This document shows positions 7,053 through 15,015 of a stretch of DNA of 42,716 bases, in pieces; within the stretch, counting starts at the first letter, position 1, and the number at the start of each line of letters is the position of its first letter. Below the pieces are notes generated by a model. It made no database searches and was not told where the DNA came from. It worked only from the letters and a program-made list of their open reading frames with translations. This stretch comes from Firmicutes bacterium UBA5286 (GTDB lineage Bacteria; Bacillota; Proteinivoracia; UBA4975), in contig DHSM01000002.1 of NCBI GenBank assembly GCA_002408465.1, forward strand, positions 1-42,716, written 5' to 3'. The translations under genes and the position numbers were made by a program.

Positions 7053-8230
7053 ACAAGCCCGGCTTCTTTCATGACGGTTTCGATGGTGTCTACAGCCTCG
7101 TCAATCAGGGCCTCTGTATGAGTAGCCATGAGGCTGACCCGAAGCAAGCATTCGCTGGGGGGAGTGGCCGGAGGCAGCACGGGGTTGACATAGACGCCGG
7201 CTTCGTACAATTGCTTGGCCAGAGTTAAGGTCGTAATCTGGTCGTTGGTATAGATAGGAATAATTGGGGTGGGGGATTCCTTGATTTTAATATTGCGGCT
7301 GTTTAATGCCCGTTTCATGTAGTTGGATAGCTGGCCCAGCCTTTCCACCCGTTCGGGATGTTCCTGAATAATCTCCAGGGCCTTCATGGCTGCGGCGCAG
7401 GATGCAGGCGTGATTGAGGCGGAGAAGATGAAGGGCCTTGAGGTATGGCGGACATACTCTGCCACAACCGCAGACGCGGCCATATACCCGCCCAAGCTGG
7501 CCAGGGATTTGGAGAAGGTCCCCATAATGATGTCCACATCGTCTTCGAGATTGAAATAGGAAGCGGTTCCGCGCCCGCCTTCGCCGATTACCCCTAGGCT
7601 GTGGGCGTCATCCACCATTACCCGGGCATTGTATTTTTTCTTAAGAGCAACTATCTCCGGCAGTTTGCAGATGTCTCCGCTCATGCTGAAGACACCGTCG
7701 GTGACGATCAGTTTACCGGCTTCCCTGGGAATAGAAGCCAGGACCCGCTCCAGATCCTCCATGTTGGAGTGGTTGAAGCGCAGGTGTTTTGCATAACTGA
7801 GTTTGCAGCCGTCATAAATGCTGGCGTGGTTTTCTTTGTCGGAGATGATGTAGTCGCTGCGGCCGCAAATTGCGCTGATGATGCCCAGGTTGGACTGAAA
7901 GCCGGTGGAAAAAGTGATGACCGCTTCTTTGCGCAGGAATACGGCAAGCTTCCTTTCCAACTCGGTATGCAAGTTCAATGTGCCATTGAGAAAGCGGGAG
8001 CCGGAACAGCCGGTTCCGTATTGCTCGATGGCTTCAATGGCGGCCCTTTTTACTTCCTCATGGACAGTGAGGCCGAGATAGTTGTTGGAACCAAGCATAA
8101 TCCGCCGCTTGCCTTCCATAATGACTTCTACGTCCTGCTGAGATTGAAGCTCATGGAAATAAGGATACAAGTCCATTGCCTTTGCTTCTTTTGCATCAGT
8201 GAAGTTCTCACATTTTTGAAACAGGGACAT
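7049..8230 (-). CDS. Serine-palmitoyltransferase-like alpha-oxoamine synthase (PLP enzyme)
   Basis: 393 residues. ATG 8230 has GGAGGA 6 nt upstream; a GTG two codons earlier abuts the ribosome site. It is a fold-type-I PLP enzyme of the alpha-oxoamine synthase family (BioF, KBL, HemA, SPT). PLP lysine is K241 in GTFSKSLASLGG, the ring-stacking histidine H135 is in ENHASI, and the Asp/His pair is in VDDAHSLGVIG. Within the family, features recalled from Bacteroides and Sphingobacterium SPT fit best: an N-terminal YPYF segment, GSNNYLGLT, YGTGCSGSRFLNGTL, FSASITPAS, VNPVLPPA and the Arg of RVSLMATHT. SPT condenses serine with a long acyl-CoA or acyl-ACP to 3-ketosphinganine in the cytoplasm. 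A generic KBL/BioF role is the main alternative; no biotin or threonine genes are near. Confidence 0.7.
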   Translation of the reverse strand: MSLFQKCENFTDAKEAKAMDLYPYFHELQSQQDVEVIMEGKRRIMLGSNNYLGLTVHEEVKRAAIEAIEQYGTGCSGSRFLNGTLNLHTELERKLAVFLRKEAVITFSTGFQSNLGIISAICGRSDYIISDKENHASIYDGCKLSYAKHLRFNHSNMEDLERVLASIPREAGKLIVTDGVFSMSGDICKLPEIVALKKKYNARVMVDDAHSLGVIGEGGRGTASYFNLEDDVDIIMGTFSKSLASLGGYMAASAVVAEYVRHTSRPFIFSASITPASCAAAMKALEIIQEHPERVERLGQLSNYMKRALNSRNIKIKESPTPIIPIYTNDQITTLTLAKQLYEAGVYVNPVLPPATPPSECLLRVSLMATHTEALIDEAVDTIETVMKEAGLV

Positions 8231-8360
8231 AGACACTCCTCCATCTATTTACTTGCAGTATAATTGCTCTATACATATTCAAGGCGGGGCCTGCGATGTC
8301 CTGCAATTGGGGCAGATAATTTCTAATAATATAAACCTCTATTTTGCCGGAGGTTTTTTC

Positions 8361-8416
8361 TCCAGAATTAAAATGGACGTCAGGCAAGGGCAAATGTCCC
8401 TTGCAGACGTCCATTT
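8361..8416 (-). terminator. Terminator of the lipoprotein gene
   Basis: Arms AAATGGACGTC and GACGTCCATTT with an inner GCAAGGG/CCCTTGC stem at 8371-8416, read on the minus strand into TTTTAATTC. It lies 13 bp after the lipoprotein stop. Confidence 0.75.
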
Positions 8417-8428
8417 ATCACTAGCGCA

Positions 8429-9295
8429 TTAATCGACTTCTATTTTAATTTTTTCGGTATCGATGATGGTATCCCAGGTTTCAAGATTGATGATGTGGAA
8501 ATTTAACTCAATTTCAGTTATCTTTTCAATGCCGCAAGCGTCAAGCTCATCCAGATAAAATAATAGAGTATCCAGGGCTCTTTTTCTGGGCATTACATCG
8601 CAGATGAAAGCAGGTTCAATCATGAATCCATTGACTGAAGTATTTATGGCTTCAAGGGTAATGCCTTCATTGCTGTTGTTTTCAATGTAAAGGTTGGCTG
8701 CAAGCCCGAGCGGGTCTTCTGTCACGCCTTGGTATACGATGGTAATGTCTTCAGTATCGAAAAGTATAACTCCGGCTGCGTTGTAAACTTGCTTGTAGGA
8801 ATTGGCTGCAGAAGTTTTGACGACGATTATGTCTGATTCCAGGATGACATTCCAGGAATCGGCATCGAAGATGTAAAAGGAGAATTCTATGTCGGTAATC
8901 CTGTCGATGCCGCAGGCCTCCAGATCCTCGGCAGCGAAAGTAATAGCGCCCGTTGCTTTCTTTCCGGGCATGACATCACAGGAAAATACAGGCTCCAGCA
9001 TAAAACCGTTGACGGAAGAGTTTCTTGTTTGCGCAGTAAATGCCTTGTCGGTATTGTTTTCAATGTAAACTTTCAGTTCAGGCCCTAACCAGGAGGAGTC
9101 TATCCCAGTGGCTTTGATGACAATCCCATCCTGATCGATAAGGGTTTGCTCTTCAACTGATACTTCTTCAGGGGTGTCGGTTAAACTATCTCCTGGTTGG
9201 TCATTGTCAGGATCCTTGCTGGCGGGACCAGGACCACATGCGACAAGGCTTAGCGCTAGAATCAGAAGCAACAACGAAAACAAATACTTTCTCAT
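8429..9295 (-). CDS. Lipoprotein with two tandem copies of an uncharacterised ~100-residue domain
   Basis: 288 residues. Residues 1-20 are a lipoprotein signal (MRKYL, leucine-rich core, lipobox LVAC with Cys20), so the protein is lipid-anchored outside the membrane. A short acidic linker (SKDPDNDQPGD) follows. Then come two clearly homologous domains, about 55-165 and 178-288. Both contain an 'IENN' strand, SVNGFM-EP-F-CDVMP, an 'L-ACGI--IT-IE' helix-strand and a Trp-containing strand near the end. Each copy keeps two cysteines (CDVMP and ACGI), a possible disulfide. I do not recognise the family; the immunoglobulin-like strand pattern suggests a binding role. It is alone on its transcript, with its own terminator. 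Confidence 0.75.
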   Translation of the reverse strand: MRKYLFSLLLLILALSLVACGPGPASKDPDNDQPGDSLTDTPEEVSVEEQTLIDQDGIVIKATGIDSSWLGPELKVYIENNTDKAFTAQTRNSSVNGFMLEPVFSCDVMPGKKATGAITFAAEDLEACGIDRITDIEFSFYIFDADSWNVILESDIIVVKTSAANSYKQVYNAAGVILFDTEDITIVYQGVTEDPLGLAANLYIENNSNEGITLEAINTSVNGFMIEPAFICDVMPRKRALDTLLFYLDELDACGIEKITEIELNFHIINLETWDTIIDTEKIKIEVD

Positions 9296-9462
9296 CTTAT
9301 TCCTCCCTCAAATATGCGGACATTAATCTAGTCCGTTTGTGACCGCAGAGAAACAGGGTGTGCATTTTAAAATAACACATTCTTATGTCAGATTTTGTCG
9401 AATTTTCGTGCCAGTGAAGGTTTGCGCCGGTATTTTTTACTTCAGACAATTTTGGAGAAGAA

Positions 9463-9489
9463 CAAATCCCCCGGAGTTCGGGGGATTTG
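9463..9489 (-). terminator. Terminator of the subtilisin gene
   Basis: An 11-bp perfect stem CAAATCCCCCG with its complement and a 5-nt loop, read on the minus strand into TTCTTCTCC. It starts 5 bp after the protease stop. Confidence 0.8.
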
Positions 9490-9494
9490 CTGAT

Positions 9495-10928
9495 CTAGTT
9501 CACTGTCACCGTCTTGGCTGCAGTGGCTGAAAGGTCGCCTTTTGTTACTGTTGCGGTAAGAGTGTAGGTCCCCCTGCCATTTGGCACTTTTGTCTTGTAC
9601 GAGAGGACAACTTTGCCATCACTGCCGGTTGTTCCGGTAAGGGTGGTACTCTTTCCTAAGGGCGGTACCACTACTAGACTTACGTTAGCCGCTGCGACGG
9701 GGGCATTGTTTTCGTCTGTGGCCGTTACGGTAATGTAGATGGTTTGCTTGAGGGTATAAGTTTCCTTGTCTGTGGTTATGGCTGCGTTCAGTGTGCCTGG
9801 GTCGGGAATTGTGCCGTTAGTGACGAACTGATAGGCTGCCCAGGCGTCCACTAGGCCATTTCCGTAGCGCCAGGGATCATTCCACAGGTCATTGGCGGTT
9901 TCGTTAAGGGCGCTGCGCAGCTGGACGTTGCTGAGGCTGGGCTTGGCGCTCCATACCAGGGCAGCCACACCTGCCACATGGGGGCAGGCCATGGAGGTGC
10001 CGCTCATGGTTCCGTAACTGCCGTTAATGGTGGTGCTGTAGATGTTGGAGCCCGGGGCCATGATTTCCAGGGTTGAGCCGGTGCTGGAGAAATAGGAGCG
10101 AACATTGTCGGAAGTGATTGACCCTACGGCCATAACCGAGGAGTACTTGGCGGGATAGCCGATGCACTCGGTATCCCCCGATGATGTCCCCTCATTGCCG
10201 GCTGCGGCTACCACCAGGATGCCCGCCTTGTAGGCGGCGTCGCAGGCCTGCTGCAGGGCGGTTGAGCCCGAGCTGCCTCCGAGGCTCATGTTGATGACAT
10301 CGATGTCGTTGCTGATGGCCCATTCGATGCCGGCAATAATGTTGCTGTAGGTGCCGCTGCCATAACGGTCAAGGACTTTTACCGCATACAGCTGGGCCGC
10401 CGGCGCCGCCCCGATTACGCCAATGCTATTGTTGAGGGCCGCCACCGTTCCGGCTACGTGAGTGCCGTGGCCGTGGTCATCCACATAGCTGCCGATGCCG
10501 GTGGTATCATAGCCGCCGCTAACCTGCAAATCCGCATGGCTGGTGAGGATGCCGGTATCCAGGACCGCCACTTTGATGCCTGAACCCTGATAACCTGCGC
10601 TGTGCACATCCGGGGCATTTACATGCTCTATGCCCCAGGGGACAGTCTGGGCATACGCCTGAGCCATGAAATCCGGCTCGACGAACTCGATGCCCCTGGC
10701 AGTTTTCAGCTTTTCCGCCGCAACTCTGGGCAATTCAACCTGGACAGCATTGATGAACTTAAATTCCCTTTGGATTTTTCCGCCTGCTGCAAGCACCGAG
10801 GCTCTGCCGTTTTCGTTGGCGAGACCAATGATGACCGATACCTTTTCGACCTTGGCAGGGGATGTGGCATAAGCCACGGCTGTCATTGTCAGTAACACTA
10901 CCAACATAACAGCAAAAAACTTCCTCAC
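9495..10928 (-). CDS. Secreted subtilisin-like serine protease (S8) with C-terminal Big-type domain
   Basis: 477 residues from GTG 10928, chosen because GGGAGG lies 7 nt upstream and the signal peptide (MRKFF, hydrophobic core, AYA) then starts correctly. Residues about 30-95 are an I9 propeptide that chaperones folding and is cut off. The S8 catalytic domain (about 100-375) has Asp124 in VLDTG, His154 in HGTHVAG, the oxyanion Asn245 in AAGNEG and the nucleophile Ser312 in GTSMACPH, so the triad is complete. A linker leads to a bacterial-Ig-like domain (about 385-477) with invasin-type strands (ITVTATDENNAPV, GSDGKVVLSYKT). The enzyme should act outside the cell on proteins; the Ig-like tail may hold it near the wall. 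Confidence 0.92.
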   Translation of the reverse strand: MRKFFAVMLVVLLTMTAVAYATSPAKVEKVSVIIGLANENGRASVLAAGGKIQREFKFINAVQVELPRVAAEKLKTARGIEFVEPDFMAQAYAQTVPWGIEHVNAPDVHSAGYQGSGIKVAVLDTGILTSHADLQVSGGYDTTGIGSYVDDHGHGTHVAGTVAALNNSIGVIGAAPAAQLYAVKVLDRYGSGTYSNIIAGIEWAISNDIDVINMSLGGSSGSTALQQACDAAYKAGILVVAAAGNEGTSSGDTECIGYPAKYSSVMAVGSITSDNVRSYFSSTGSTLEIMAPGSNIYSTTINGSYGTMSGTSMACPHVAGVAALVWSAKPSLSNVQLRSALNETANDLWNDPWRYGNGLVDAWAAYQFVTNGTIPDPGTLNAAITTDKETYTLKQTIYITVTATDENNAPVAAANVSLVVVPPLGKSTTLTGTTGSDGKVVLSYKTKVPNGRGTYTLTATVTKGDLSATAAKTVTVN

Positions 10929-11040
10929 CCTACTACCTCCCAAGAGAGATTGGCTGAACTAAACAGTTCGCCTTGTATACTCCTATTCAAGTGATTATGA
11001 GTTAATGATAGGATTTAGAAGTTAATAAATGCCAAGTAAT

Positions 11041-12177
11041 TTAAGCATCCCGGCGGCTGATTTGTTCCCTGACCTTGGCCATAAGGATCTGTAGAGATTC
11101 CAAGCTGGCAGTGGAGTCCCTGAGCTGCAGCAGCTCGCTAAACAGGTCCACGCCGGTCTCATAGGGGATGAGACCATTTTCGATGCAGTGTTCCAAGACG
11201 TAGATAAAGTCTTCCCTTCCTTGTTTGCCATCGGTGACAGGAGCATGAATAATAGCCTGGAGCTCTTGGGCAATGCGGGCTTGCATTAATTCCCCTTCCC
11301 TGCGCAAATAAAGGCTGATTTCTTGCTGCCAGCCGGAATCCAGATTTAAGTCCAGGGCAGCGCAGTTTTCCCGGAGGTGCTCGGGGTTAATGGGGCCGGT
11401 AAGGGCGGCAGCCACCCCTGGTTGACTCAGCACCCAGGCAATGGCCACCTGGGCCGGGGTGGCGTTTAGCTGGCGGCCGATTTCCACCAGTTTGTCTTTT
11501 ATCCGGAGGCCGGAGGCCAGTTTGCTGCGCTTAAAAAGGGGATCGAGCCGGCGGATGTCTGAGCCGGCAAACTGAGGAGCGGAGGAGATTTTGCCTGTCA
11601 AGAGGCCGCGGCCGGTTACGCTGAAGGCGATGATCCCGAAGTCATGACTTTGCAGGAGAGGCCACAGTTCCCGGTATCTGTCCAGGGCAACCGCGTTCAT
11701 TTCTGCCAGGACAGTTTGGGGCTGGCCCAGCTCCAGATACTGCAGGGTTTTGTCCAGGGGGAGATGGCCAACTCCATAGCTGCGGATTTTCCCCTGGCTC
11801 TTGAGTATTTCCAGGGTTTCCACCACCTCTGCCACGCCGGCAGCGGGATCATCATAATGGATCTGGTACAAGTCGATATAATCTGTATGCAACCGTTTGA
11901 GGCTTGCATCGCAGCTTGCCAGTATGTGTTTTCTGTCCAGGCCGGATTCCGCTCCGACTTTAGTAGCGATGGCAACTCGGCTGCGAAAGGGGCGGATAGC
12001 CTTGCCCAAGACTTCTTCAGTGCCGTACTGGTCTGCGGTGTCAAAGAAGCGGATGCCTAAATCGTAGGCCAGGCGAATGAGCTTTATTGCCCGGGAAACA
12101 TCGATTTTTTTGCCATAGGCTCCGCCCAGGGCATAACAGCCATAACCCAATTTGGATAGGGGGATTTTACTCAGCAT
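11041..12177 (-). CDS. Aldo/keto reductase with a C-terminal helical extension
   Basis: 378 residues from ATG 12177; CAGGAG lies 4 nt upstream, and longer versions of the frame only read through the MerR gene. It overlaps the MerR stop by 11 nt. The AKR barrel covers about 1-305 with the full tetrad: Asp46 (FFDTADQYG), Tyr51, Lys73 (ATKVG) and His107 (YQIHYDD). It should reduce aldehydes or ketones with NADPH in the cytoplasm. Residues about 305-378 are an extra helical segment (REDFIYVLEHCIENGLIPYE and onward) not needed for the barrel and of unknown role. Joint control with a MerR sensor suggests a detoxifying enzyme made in response to a small molecule. Confidence 0.85.
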   Translation of the reverse strand: MLSKIPLSKLGYGCYALGGAYGKKIDVSRAIKLIRLAYDLGIRFFDTADQYGTEEVLGKAIRPFRSRVAIATKVGAESGLDRKHILASCDASLKRLHTDYIDLYQIHYDDPAAGVAEVVETLEILKSQGKIRSYGVGHLPLDKTLQYLELGQPQTVLAEMNAVALDRYRELWPLLQSHDFGIIAFSVTGRGLLTGKISSAPQFAGSDIRRLDPLFKRSKLASGLRIKDKLVEIGRQLNATPAQVAIAWVLSQPGVAAALTGPINPEHLRENCAALDLNLDSGWQQEISLYLRREGELMQARIAQELQAIIHAPVTDGKQGREDFIYVLEHCIENGLIPYETGVDLFSELLQLRDSTASLESLQILMAKVREQISRRDA

Positions 12178-12562
12178 ATTCTCCTGCTTCCAGTACAGTC
12201 TTGACCTTGGCGGCAAGGCGGGCCAGCTCTCTTTTGACTTCCTTGATGTTCTCTGCCAGTGCTTCAACTTCCCGGAGCTTGGCACGGATCTGACTGAGCA
12301 GGGCCTGAGCTGCACTGAGGTCAGGACTTGCCTGCTGGAGACTCTTGTCAATCTGGGCGTCGGCGGAGAGGATAATCTGGATTTCGTTCAGGGAGAACAT
12401 GAGCTTTTTCATCTTGGCAATTGCAGCCAGCTTATTAAGATCTGCTTCCGAGTATCTGCGCACCCCTCCCTGGCGCCGGGGGGAGAGCAGGCCGATGCGG
12501 TCATAATAGCGCAAGGTATCTGCAGGGATGTTAAATTGTTTGGATACATCACCGATGAACAT
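12167..12562 (-). CDS. MerR family transcriptional regulator without cysteines
   Basis: 131 residues. ATG 12562 follows AGAGGTGA; a GTG three codons earlier overlaps that site. Residues 1-70 form the MerR winged helix (FIGDVSKQFNIPADTLRYYD, then GLLSPRRQGGVRRYSEADL). Residues 75-128 form the antiparallel dimerisation coiled coil. The protein has no cysteine at all, so it cannot sense metals or electrophiles by thiol chemistry as CueR, SoxR or AdhR types do, and a non-covalent ligand is more likely. Its own promoter has the 19-bp spacer typical of MerR control, so it probably activates itself and the coupled aldo/keto reductase. Confidence 0.88.
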   Translation of the reverse strand: MFIGDVSKQFNIPADTLRYYDRIGLLSPRRQGGVRRYSEADLNKLAAIAKMKKLMFSLNEIQIILSADAQIDKSLQQASPDLSAAQALLSQIRAKLREVEALAENIKEVKRELARLAAKVKTVLEAGEYAE

Positions 12563-12582
12563 TACAATCACCTCTTAAGCAC

Positions 12583-12613
12583 AGCATACCACATGGAGTT
12601 GACTCCAAGTCAA
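12583..12613 (-). promoter_or_regulatory. MerR-type promoter with 19-bp spacer and internal operator
   Basis: On the minus strand TTGACT (12613-12608) and TATGCT (12588-12583) are 19 bp apart instead of 17. The spacer contains the inverted repeat TGGAGT-CA-ACTCCA. Over-long spacers with a centred dyad are the hallmark of promoters that MerR proteins activate by untwisting DNA. It reads into the MerR-AKR operon. Confidence 0.8.
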
Positions 12614-12697
12614 GGGGGTTCCGGAAGGTGTTGTTATTTGCGGTTGCATAATTTCCCCTGGGGAGTTATTATTAGCCCAGAGAAAGGTGGAATCAGC

Positions 12698-13240
12698 ATG
12701 GATTTTTTACGGGGAAAATCGGTGAGTTTGCGTCCGCTGGCCCGGGAAGATCTTTCCCTGATTAGGCAGTGGAGCAATGATCCTGAACTGCGGGGATTGA
12801 CCGGAGCTGTGACGCCAATGGGCGAGGCTGATGGGGACAAGTTTTTTGAGAAGGTATACAGTTCCGAAGATCGCCTTTGGTTTTCAGTTTGGCTGCCGGC
12901 TGAGGACAAGATGATTGGCGAAGCGGGCTTGCTCAGGATGTTCCCGGCCTGGCGCACCACCGATATGACTATTATCATCGGGGATAAGGAGGCCTGGGGA
13001 AAAGGGTATGGCCTTGAGGTGGCTGAACTCTTATTGGACTATGCCTTTGGCTATCTCAACTTTCATCGGGTTTCAATTGGCGTAGTCGGCTTTAATACCA
13101 GGGCCCTGAAGTTTTGGGAAAAAGCAGGTTTCAGGCAGGAAGGAATCCAGAGGGACGGATACTTTTATAAGCATCGCTACTATGATTTCGTGATGATGAG
13201 CATCCTGGAAGATGAATACCGAAACCAATATTTGCGCTGA
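12698..13240 (+). CDS. GNAT family N-acetyltransferase (RimJ/RimL-like)
   Basis: 180 residues from ATG 12698, preceded by AAAGGTGG; an upstream in-frame extension crosses the MerR gene in antisense and is not real. The fold is Acetyltransf_3 type: LRPLAREDLSLIRQWSND at the N-terminus, the acetyl-CoA loop around KEAWGKGYGLEVAELLLDY, and FNTRALKFWEKAGFRQEG. Similar proteins acetylate ribosomal protein N-termini, spermidine or antibiotics; nothing here separates these. It is divergent from the MerR operon and has its own terminator. Confidence 0.87.
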   Translation: MDFLRGKSVSLRPLAREDLSLIRQWSNDPELRGLTGAVTPMGEADGDKFFEKVYSSEDRLWFSVWLPAEDKMIGEAGLLRMFPAWRTTDMTIIIGDKEAWGKGYGLEVAELLLDYAFGYLNFHRVSIGVVGFNTRALKFWEKAGFRQEGIQRDGYFYKHRYYDFVMMSILEDEYRNQYLR

Positions 13241-13244
13241 AGCA

Positions 13245-13274
13245 AAACACCTCCCGCTTGTCCGGAAGGTGTTT
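13245..13274. terminator. Bidirectional terminator between GNAT and EamA genes
   Basis: AAACACCT and AGGTGTTT arms with a GC-rich loop and T/A-rich flanks, placed between the two convergent stop codons. Confidence 0.65.
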
Positions 13275-13275
13275 A

Positions 13276-14148
13276 TTATTTGCGGCCGGCTTTTAAGAAC
13301 ATCCCGATGCCGCCGATAACAAGGATTCCGCCTGCCAGCTGTACTAAACCGGGGATTTCGTGGAGAAGGGGAACAGCCAAAATTGTAGCGATGACCGGCT
13401 CCCCTAGGGCGCCTACGGATACCGCGCCGGCAGGAAGGTATTTCAGGGACCAGTTGAGGAGAGTATGGCCGCAGATAGTGGGCACTGCCGCTAGGGCGGC
13501 AAAGATTAGCCAGTCTGCGGAGCTGTAGCTGAATAAGGGGTTGGCTGCCGCCAGATTGCCGGCCAGGAGGAGTAGGGCGCTGGCGCCATAGACCAGGAGG
13601 GAATAGACGCTGATGGCGACCCGGGCCCGGACCTGCCTGCCAACCAGGTAATAGCCTGCAAGCATGAGGCCGCCGGCGGCGGCCAGGAGATTGCCGGCAA
13701 AGGCCCCTGTCACCTGCAGGCCGCCCCAGCCCAAGAGGGCGATGCCGGCCAGGGCCGCTCCCGCCCAGGGTAGGGCCCCGGGCCGCATTTTTTCCTTGCC
13801 AAACCAGCCGGCGGTAACCACTACCAGGGGATGTATGTTTACCAGCAGAGTGGCGCTGCTGACAGTGGTCTTGGGGAGAGAGGCAAACCAAAAGACAAAA
13901 TGCAAGCAGAGGAAAAGCCCGCTGAGCAAAGAGAGGAGGAGGTCCTTTTTTCCCACTGCCTTAAACTGAGCACGGTCCCTGATGGCCATAGGAGACAGGA
14001 GCAGGCAAGTGAAGACGAGGCGCCAGAAGGCGATTATGGCCGGAGGAGCGTCAGTCATTCGGGCCAGGAAGGCGGAAAAGGATATCCCCGTTACGCCCAG
14101 GGCCAGGATCAGATAGGGGTTGAACGCAGGCTTTGATTGTCTTTCCAT
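13276..14148 (-). CDS. EamA/RhaT family transporter (DMT superfamily)
   Basis: 290 residues with about ten predicted transmembrane helices in two five-helix EamA halves (about 10-140 and 150-285). Typical signs are AFWRLVFTCLLLSP after helix 1, the SLLSGLFLCLHFVFWFASL stretch, and a GEPV motif in the second half (VGALGEPVIATILAVPLL). The ATG at 14148 has AGGAGG 8 nt upstream. DMT carriers move metabolites such as amino acids, often outward; the substrate is unknown. No operon partner: upstream is a gap of 86 bp to a different gene. Confidence 0.9.
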   Translation of the reverse strand: MERQSKPAFNPYLILALGVTGISFSAFLARMTDAPPAIIAFWRLVFTCLLLSPMAIRDRAQFKAVGKKDLLLSLLSGLFLCLHFVFWFASLPKTTVSSATLLVNIHPLVVVTAGWFGKEKMRPGALPWAGAALAGIALLGWGGLQVTGAFAGNLLAAAGGLMLAGYYLVGRQVRARVAISVYSLLVYGASALLLLAGNLAAANPLFSYSSADWLIFAALAAVPTICGHTLLNWSLKYLPAGAVSVGALGEPVIATILAVPLLHEIPGLVQLAGGILVIGGIGMFLKAGRK

Positions 14149-14234
14149 GGCCTCGCCTCCTAAATTTCTTTTACGGTTGCTTTCCTGATGTTAGCATAAT
14201 TCTCCTTGTATGAGCGAGGAACAGGATAGCTCCT

Positions 14235-14981
14235 CTATAAGAGCCTTTTGCTGACCAAGTGCAGCCTGCAATAGTCCTTTTCCTCCGAAATTACACCTTC
14301 ATCGGCATATCCATTCCGCAGAAAGAAGTCTAAATTGCCATTGGGGAAAACGCCTTGCTCATCGCTAATCCCAAGCACTTTTGTATATTTCTTTTTTAGA
14401 TAAGCCTCTAAAGCTTTTAAGGCTGGCGTCTTATAGTCAAATTCAGAATCGGAGACATAGACACAGGTAATGAAGGCTGTATGTTCATCTTTAGGGATAG
14501 GGTAGGGAACTTGTTTAGAGGGCATATATTCAGCTCCCCCAAGCAGCCGGTTAGACTCGATATTCATAAACCCATAGATATCCAACCCTTCCTGGGCGAG
14601 AAAGATTGATTTGTCTTGGGTGCAGGGGTTATTTACTCTCCCTGTACAACTGCCAGCTAAAATACAATTGTACCAGGTGATAGGAACAATATCTCCCTGA
14701 TAAATATCGACCCCAAGATGGGGGAGATAGGGCTTTTCGGCAGGTACTAGGCCCGCCTTTACCTGCTCTAAAAACGGCCTGGTTAATGGATGAAAATAGC
14801 GGTACTGCTTATCCAGCACAGTGAGTGTGGGGAAAAAGATATTTTCCGCCTTGGCTGTATTTTCAGCATGGGTGATGTCATGCAGTTTAATATTCATATG
14901 CCCCTTGTATTGCTCAAGCAGTTCAAGCATCTGGCCATTTAAGGGGCATTGGCAGGACCAATAATAGAAATCCAGCTGCAT
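14235..14981 (-). CDS. Two-domain protein: thioredoxin-like N-terminus, GNAT-like C-terminus
   Basis: 248 residues; GGAGG lies 7 nt before the ATG. The first 80 residues read like a thioredoxin fold, with strand-loop-helix DFYYWSCQCPLNGQMLELL and a later FFPTLTVLD containing the expected cis-Pro. The active-site-like motif is CxC (SCQCP), not CxxC. The central part has more cysteines (YNCILAGSCTG, NNPCTQD). The region 165-235 reads like a GNAT core (FITCVYVSD, a helix, KVLGISDEQGVFPNGNLDFF, RNGYADEG). Such fusions recall YoaP-like proteins, whose function is unknown. The assignment is by pattern only. Its neighbour is the ABC ATPase relic. Confidence 0.5.
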   Translation of the reverse strand: MQLDFYYWSCQCPLNGQMLELLEQYKGHMNIKLHDITHAENTAKAENIFFPTLTVLDKQYRYFHPLTRPFLEQVKAGLVPAEKPYLPHLGVDIYQGDIVPITWYNCILAGSCTGRVNNPCTQDKSIFLAQEGLDIYGFMNIESNRLLGGAEYMPSKQVPYPIPKDEHTAFITCVYVSDSEFDYKTPALKALEAYLKKKYTKVLGISDEQGVFPNGNLDFFLRNGYADEGVISEEKDYCRLHLVSKRLL

Positions 14982-15015
14982 TTGCCTTCCTCCAATAATC
15001 GTTTTTCCGGCGGAA

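Noticed and set aside
7601..8263. 220-codon plus-strand frame
   Set aside because: Antisense shadow of the SPT-like gene, which has full catalytic motifs.
12178..12351. N-terminal extension of the aldo/keto reductase (58 residues)
   Set aside because: It is the MerR gene read in another frame; the AKR barrel starts at ATG 12177 behind its own ribosome site.
12152..12697. Long N-terminal extension of the GNAT frame (about 180 extra residues)
   Set aside because: It runs antisense through the MerR gene and its promoter, has no homology, and the ATG at 12698 has its own AAAGGTGG site.
13073..13891. 272-codon minus-strand frame over the EamA and GNAT genes
   Set aside because: Pro/Arg/Gly-rich shadow of the EamA transporter in another frame.
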